DNA of 64,000 nt from Alligator mississippiensis (lineage: Eukaryota; Chordata; Crocodylia; Alligatoridae). The stretch's first letter is position 1. Each line of letters opens with the position of its first letter. The notes under the pieces are model-generated. The model was given only the letters and a program-made list of their open reading frames with translations, was not told where the DNA came from and did not search any database. Location: assembly GCF_030867095.1 (NCBI RefSeq), contig NC_081830.1:33897832-33961831 (forward strand), given 5' to 3'. Shown here piece after piece: positions 61,178 through 64,000 of this stretch. The translations under genes were made by a program, and so were the position numbers.

Positions 61178-64000
61178 TGTCTAATGTATACCCATCTCGT
61201 TTTTAAAATCAAGTCTGCCTAATGTAATTTTCATTTAAAAATGTACAATAACTTTCCAGGTTTATTTAAAAAAAAGAAAAAAAGGCAACGACTTTTAGTG
61301 AAGTCTTTCAACTTTAAAAATCCTCCCATGCACGTGGCATGTTCTGGGCATCCCCTTTTATTGTTTTCTGTGGATATAGAGCCAGTTGCACAAGAGATAG
61401 AGGCAAAGAATACCTGCCAAAATTTCACTTGTGGAGCTAATCTTAGGATGGCTCGAGGAGTAATGATATTTCTCAAAAGTAATTCTCCTCAGATCTTACC
61501 TGCTTTTTAAATATCGTATTAGAGAATGCGAGGGAGAAAGTTAACGTGTCTCTGCAACATTTGAAGCCCTCGTTAAATAATTTGCTGTTGTTTTTAACAG
61601 GAAAAGGAACATTAACATGGTGTATGCAGATCAATTCTGATAGAAAATTGCACAAAAGTTAAAAAAAAAAAAAATTGGCCATTTGCTCTATTTACTGAGG
61701 AAGATTGTACAGATCTCTGTGTTTTTGCCTAAATGGGGGAAGCTGTACATTTTGGAAGTGATTTTTCCCCATCGAAACTTTTTCTAACTATATGATGCTT
61801 AAATGTGAATCACCATTCCAGTCTGAAAAAACGACTGTTCACAACTGTGAGAGCACTTGCCCAAAATGGTTAGAGGCGATGGTCTCAGCTTTGTGTGCAA
61901 TTTCCATGATTCATTTTCATGGTAGCTGTTTGAAGTAAAGCAATATTCTTTTAAAAAATAGGCAGGACTCTTAGGGTGGAAGATAGGCAGAGTCTTGGGA
62001 CAGCAAGGCTTGTTAAATGCTTCAGTTGTGGCATACCAAGGGGCAGAAGGACATGACACAAAGAAGAGTGGGCTGCCAATAGGCTAATATAATGACCATC
62101 CAGTTGTTTGGTTCAGTTTGTCCTTGACATGCAGAATTGTGACATAAAGGATCATCTTACATGTAAATCATGTTACTGTTTTAGCCAAGGAAGTTCAGCT
62201 CTCATCAAGGGAAGGGAAGTCCAGTCAGGAGAGACTGACAGACCTCTTACATCTTTAGTTTCTCCCTCTTTCCTTTTCCTCTGCGCTGTCCTCTCCACAT
62301 ACAAAAGTGATGTTGCGTGGGATACAATGAAAGAAAAACCTGACTTGGCTGATCCGTGAATGTGTTACTTTTTCAAAGCCCATTCAAGCAACATTTTTCA
62401 AATGTTAATCAAAGATTTAAATGTCAGCTCCACCGCTGGAATTCTAGAAATGAGCGGGACAGACCCTGGGCATTCTGTGATACAAAACTTAACCAGGATT
62501 GTTACGAGAGAAAGAGTATTGACATGGGCTGGAAGAGGATCTTACAGAGACTAGGGGAATTGAACCTCATTGCAGCATGTCTCCATCTTGAGAGTGTGTC
62601 TGATGGTATAAAGAAAATCATTTGAATTTTATTTGCTTTTTTGCACAGGGCTCAATTTAGGCGCAATTAAATTTGAGTTATTCGGCTATTAAAGAATGAG
62701 ACAGCACGCGTGTACCTACCATGCAGGGTTGTAGTGAAATTTATTTAGTGGGTATTTGCCCCATGTTTTGCAGATGTGAGTTGCTGCCTATGCTAAGTAT
62801 TATTATTTTAGGCAAACAAAATAGCTAACACCTTTGTCGCACTGAAAATATGCATTTCCTCCCCCAAGTTTACTATCATTAAAATATTAAAAAAAAAAAA
62901 TCTTTTACTTTACAATTTCCCTGGTTGCTAGCAAACTTGTAATTTTCATTTGGTGGCATGTATGTGTTCTATTTTAGGCAGCCAAATTGCAGTGTTCTTT
63001 CAGCATTATTTTTAAGGTCTTATTTTTTTTTTTTTTGATCATGAACTTCATTCTGGCTTTCCACATGTTGTTAACAGGGAGAGAGAATAGTTGCAATTTT
63101 TTATGTATGGTACTGTGGGAAGAAACTGCAGGAATTATCACATGAGATTCTCAAATGGAGGAATAAAAAGCTTGAATGCTGCTGCTTAATTTTTTTTTCA
63201 CAGACCTTGTCTCCACTCAGTGTTATTTCATCACGTACAATTTTAGTCTTGTCCATTTTTAACTGGTGAAATGTAGTGCTTTTTTCAAGTTGTTTTCTTC
63301 ATTTCCAAACGCTGGTTTATTTGACATTACCTTTTGTCCTTCTGTTTTAGCTCCCCCCCCCACAAGATAAGGAGTTTTTATCTTTAAAAAAAAATCTTTC
63401 ACCTACTGCTGAAGAAGTGTTTTTAAATTTCTAGTGTGGTATTAATTTGCTTGTCCCACTGTCATTCTATATAGACATGGTATGGAACTTTATAAGTGTA
63501 ATATTTATTGGGGGGGGGGAGGGGATAGATCTGCATGCCAACACCTATTTCCACCCCCCCCCCCATAAAGCTATCCGATGAACAGAAAAATGTTTCAGCC
63601 CCTGAATCTGCAGTTTATTTTTAAAAAACATAGTTTCCCCCCTGCTGGGTTAAGACAGAAAGGGAAACCCTTGGAGAAGCTGTCAGAAACAGATGTGTGA
63701 ATCTCTCAGCTTTATCTGTTGTGTGCATATCTCCCCTGCCCTCCTTACAGTGAAAGCTTATGTTTGCGGATAGGTGGGTTAACCTGTTACAATCAGGTGG
63801 GTTATGAGATGGGAACAGGAAGAAAAAAGTATAGTTCCGAAGAAGCAGTGTGAGATCTTCTTCTCTAAATGCCTTACCTGGGGGAGCAGGAGCTGAAAGG
63901 TTGATGAGAACTGAGGAAAAAGCCATGGCTATGTTTCTGCTGCCCCAAAAGTTGCTCAGCAAAGTACACTGCTTGTCACGGCAGTAGGTTTTCTTCCTTC

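Overview
The window is nuclear DNA of an amniote vertebrate, most likely a sauropsid and probably a crocodilian. The evidence is spliced genes with vertebrate GT/AG introns, a CpG-island promoter, and intergenic DNA dominated by CR1 LINEs whose 3' ends carry the usual short ATTCATAG-like tails, plus several hAT-like non-autonomous DNA elements. The organism call rests on repeat style and is an inference; gene identity is much firmer.

Region by region. (1) 1-14.75 kb is the 3' four fifths of TRA2B on the + strand: seven coding exons (293-455, 1642-1830, 3411-3526, 5226-5309, 11511-11576, 12486-12559, 14329-14339), the stop codon at 14337-14339, a 3' UTR of about 0.4 kb and an AATAAA signal at 14724-14729. 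About 57 N-terminal codons and the promoter lie upstream of the window. Its introns hold several hAT-like remnants and a GC-rich block with a C23 run. (2) 14.75-55.8 kb is an intergenic stretch of about 41 kb with no host gene that I can support. It holds a nearly full-length but frameshifted CR1 (17.29-21.43 kb, - strand, with ORF1 esterase, endonuclease and reverse transcriptase), at least seven truncated CR1/L3-type copies, a nested palindrome (25.67-27.16 kb), a hAT-like element inserted cleanly into a CR1 with an 8-bp target duplication (29.60-30.66 kb), two related LTR-like sequences (33.7 and 44.8 kb), a 206-bp tandem duplication (28.78-29.18 kb), and a degenerate CATTCATTCCA-type minisatellite cut into blocks by later insertions (42.8-49.1 kb). 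(3) 55.78-64 kb is the 5' end of IGF2BP2 on the + strand: CpG-island promoter, exon 1 (coding from 56126 or 56141 to 56315), a 450-bp intron, exon 2 (56766-56826), then the start of a long intron 2 that runs off the window.

The order TRA2B then IGF2BP2, both in the same direction, matches the arrangement known in mammals, so this is conserved synteny. TRA2B is a nuclear RS-RRM-RS splicing regulator. IGF2BP2 is a cytoplasmic mRNA-binding protein, of which only the first RRM is encoded here. They are neighbours, not a functional unit. I found no clear new biological system. The items most worth a second look are the palindrome of palindromes, the nested hAT insertion, and the IGF2BP2 first intron and promoter (stop-free in-frame 450-nt intron, an AT island inside the CpG island, GGGGCC repeats, and two candidate start codons).
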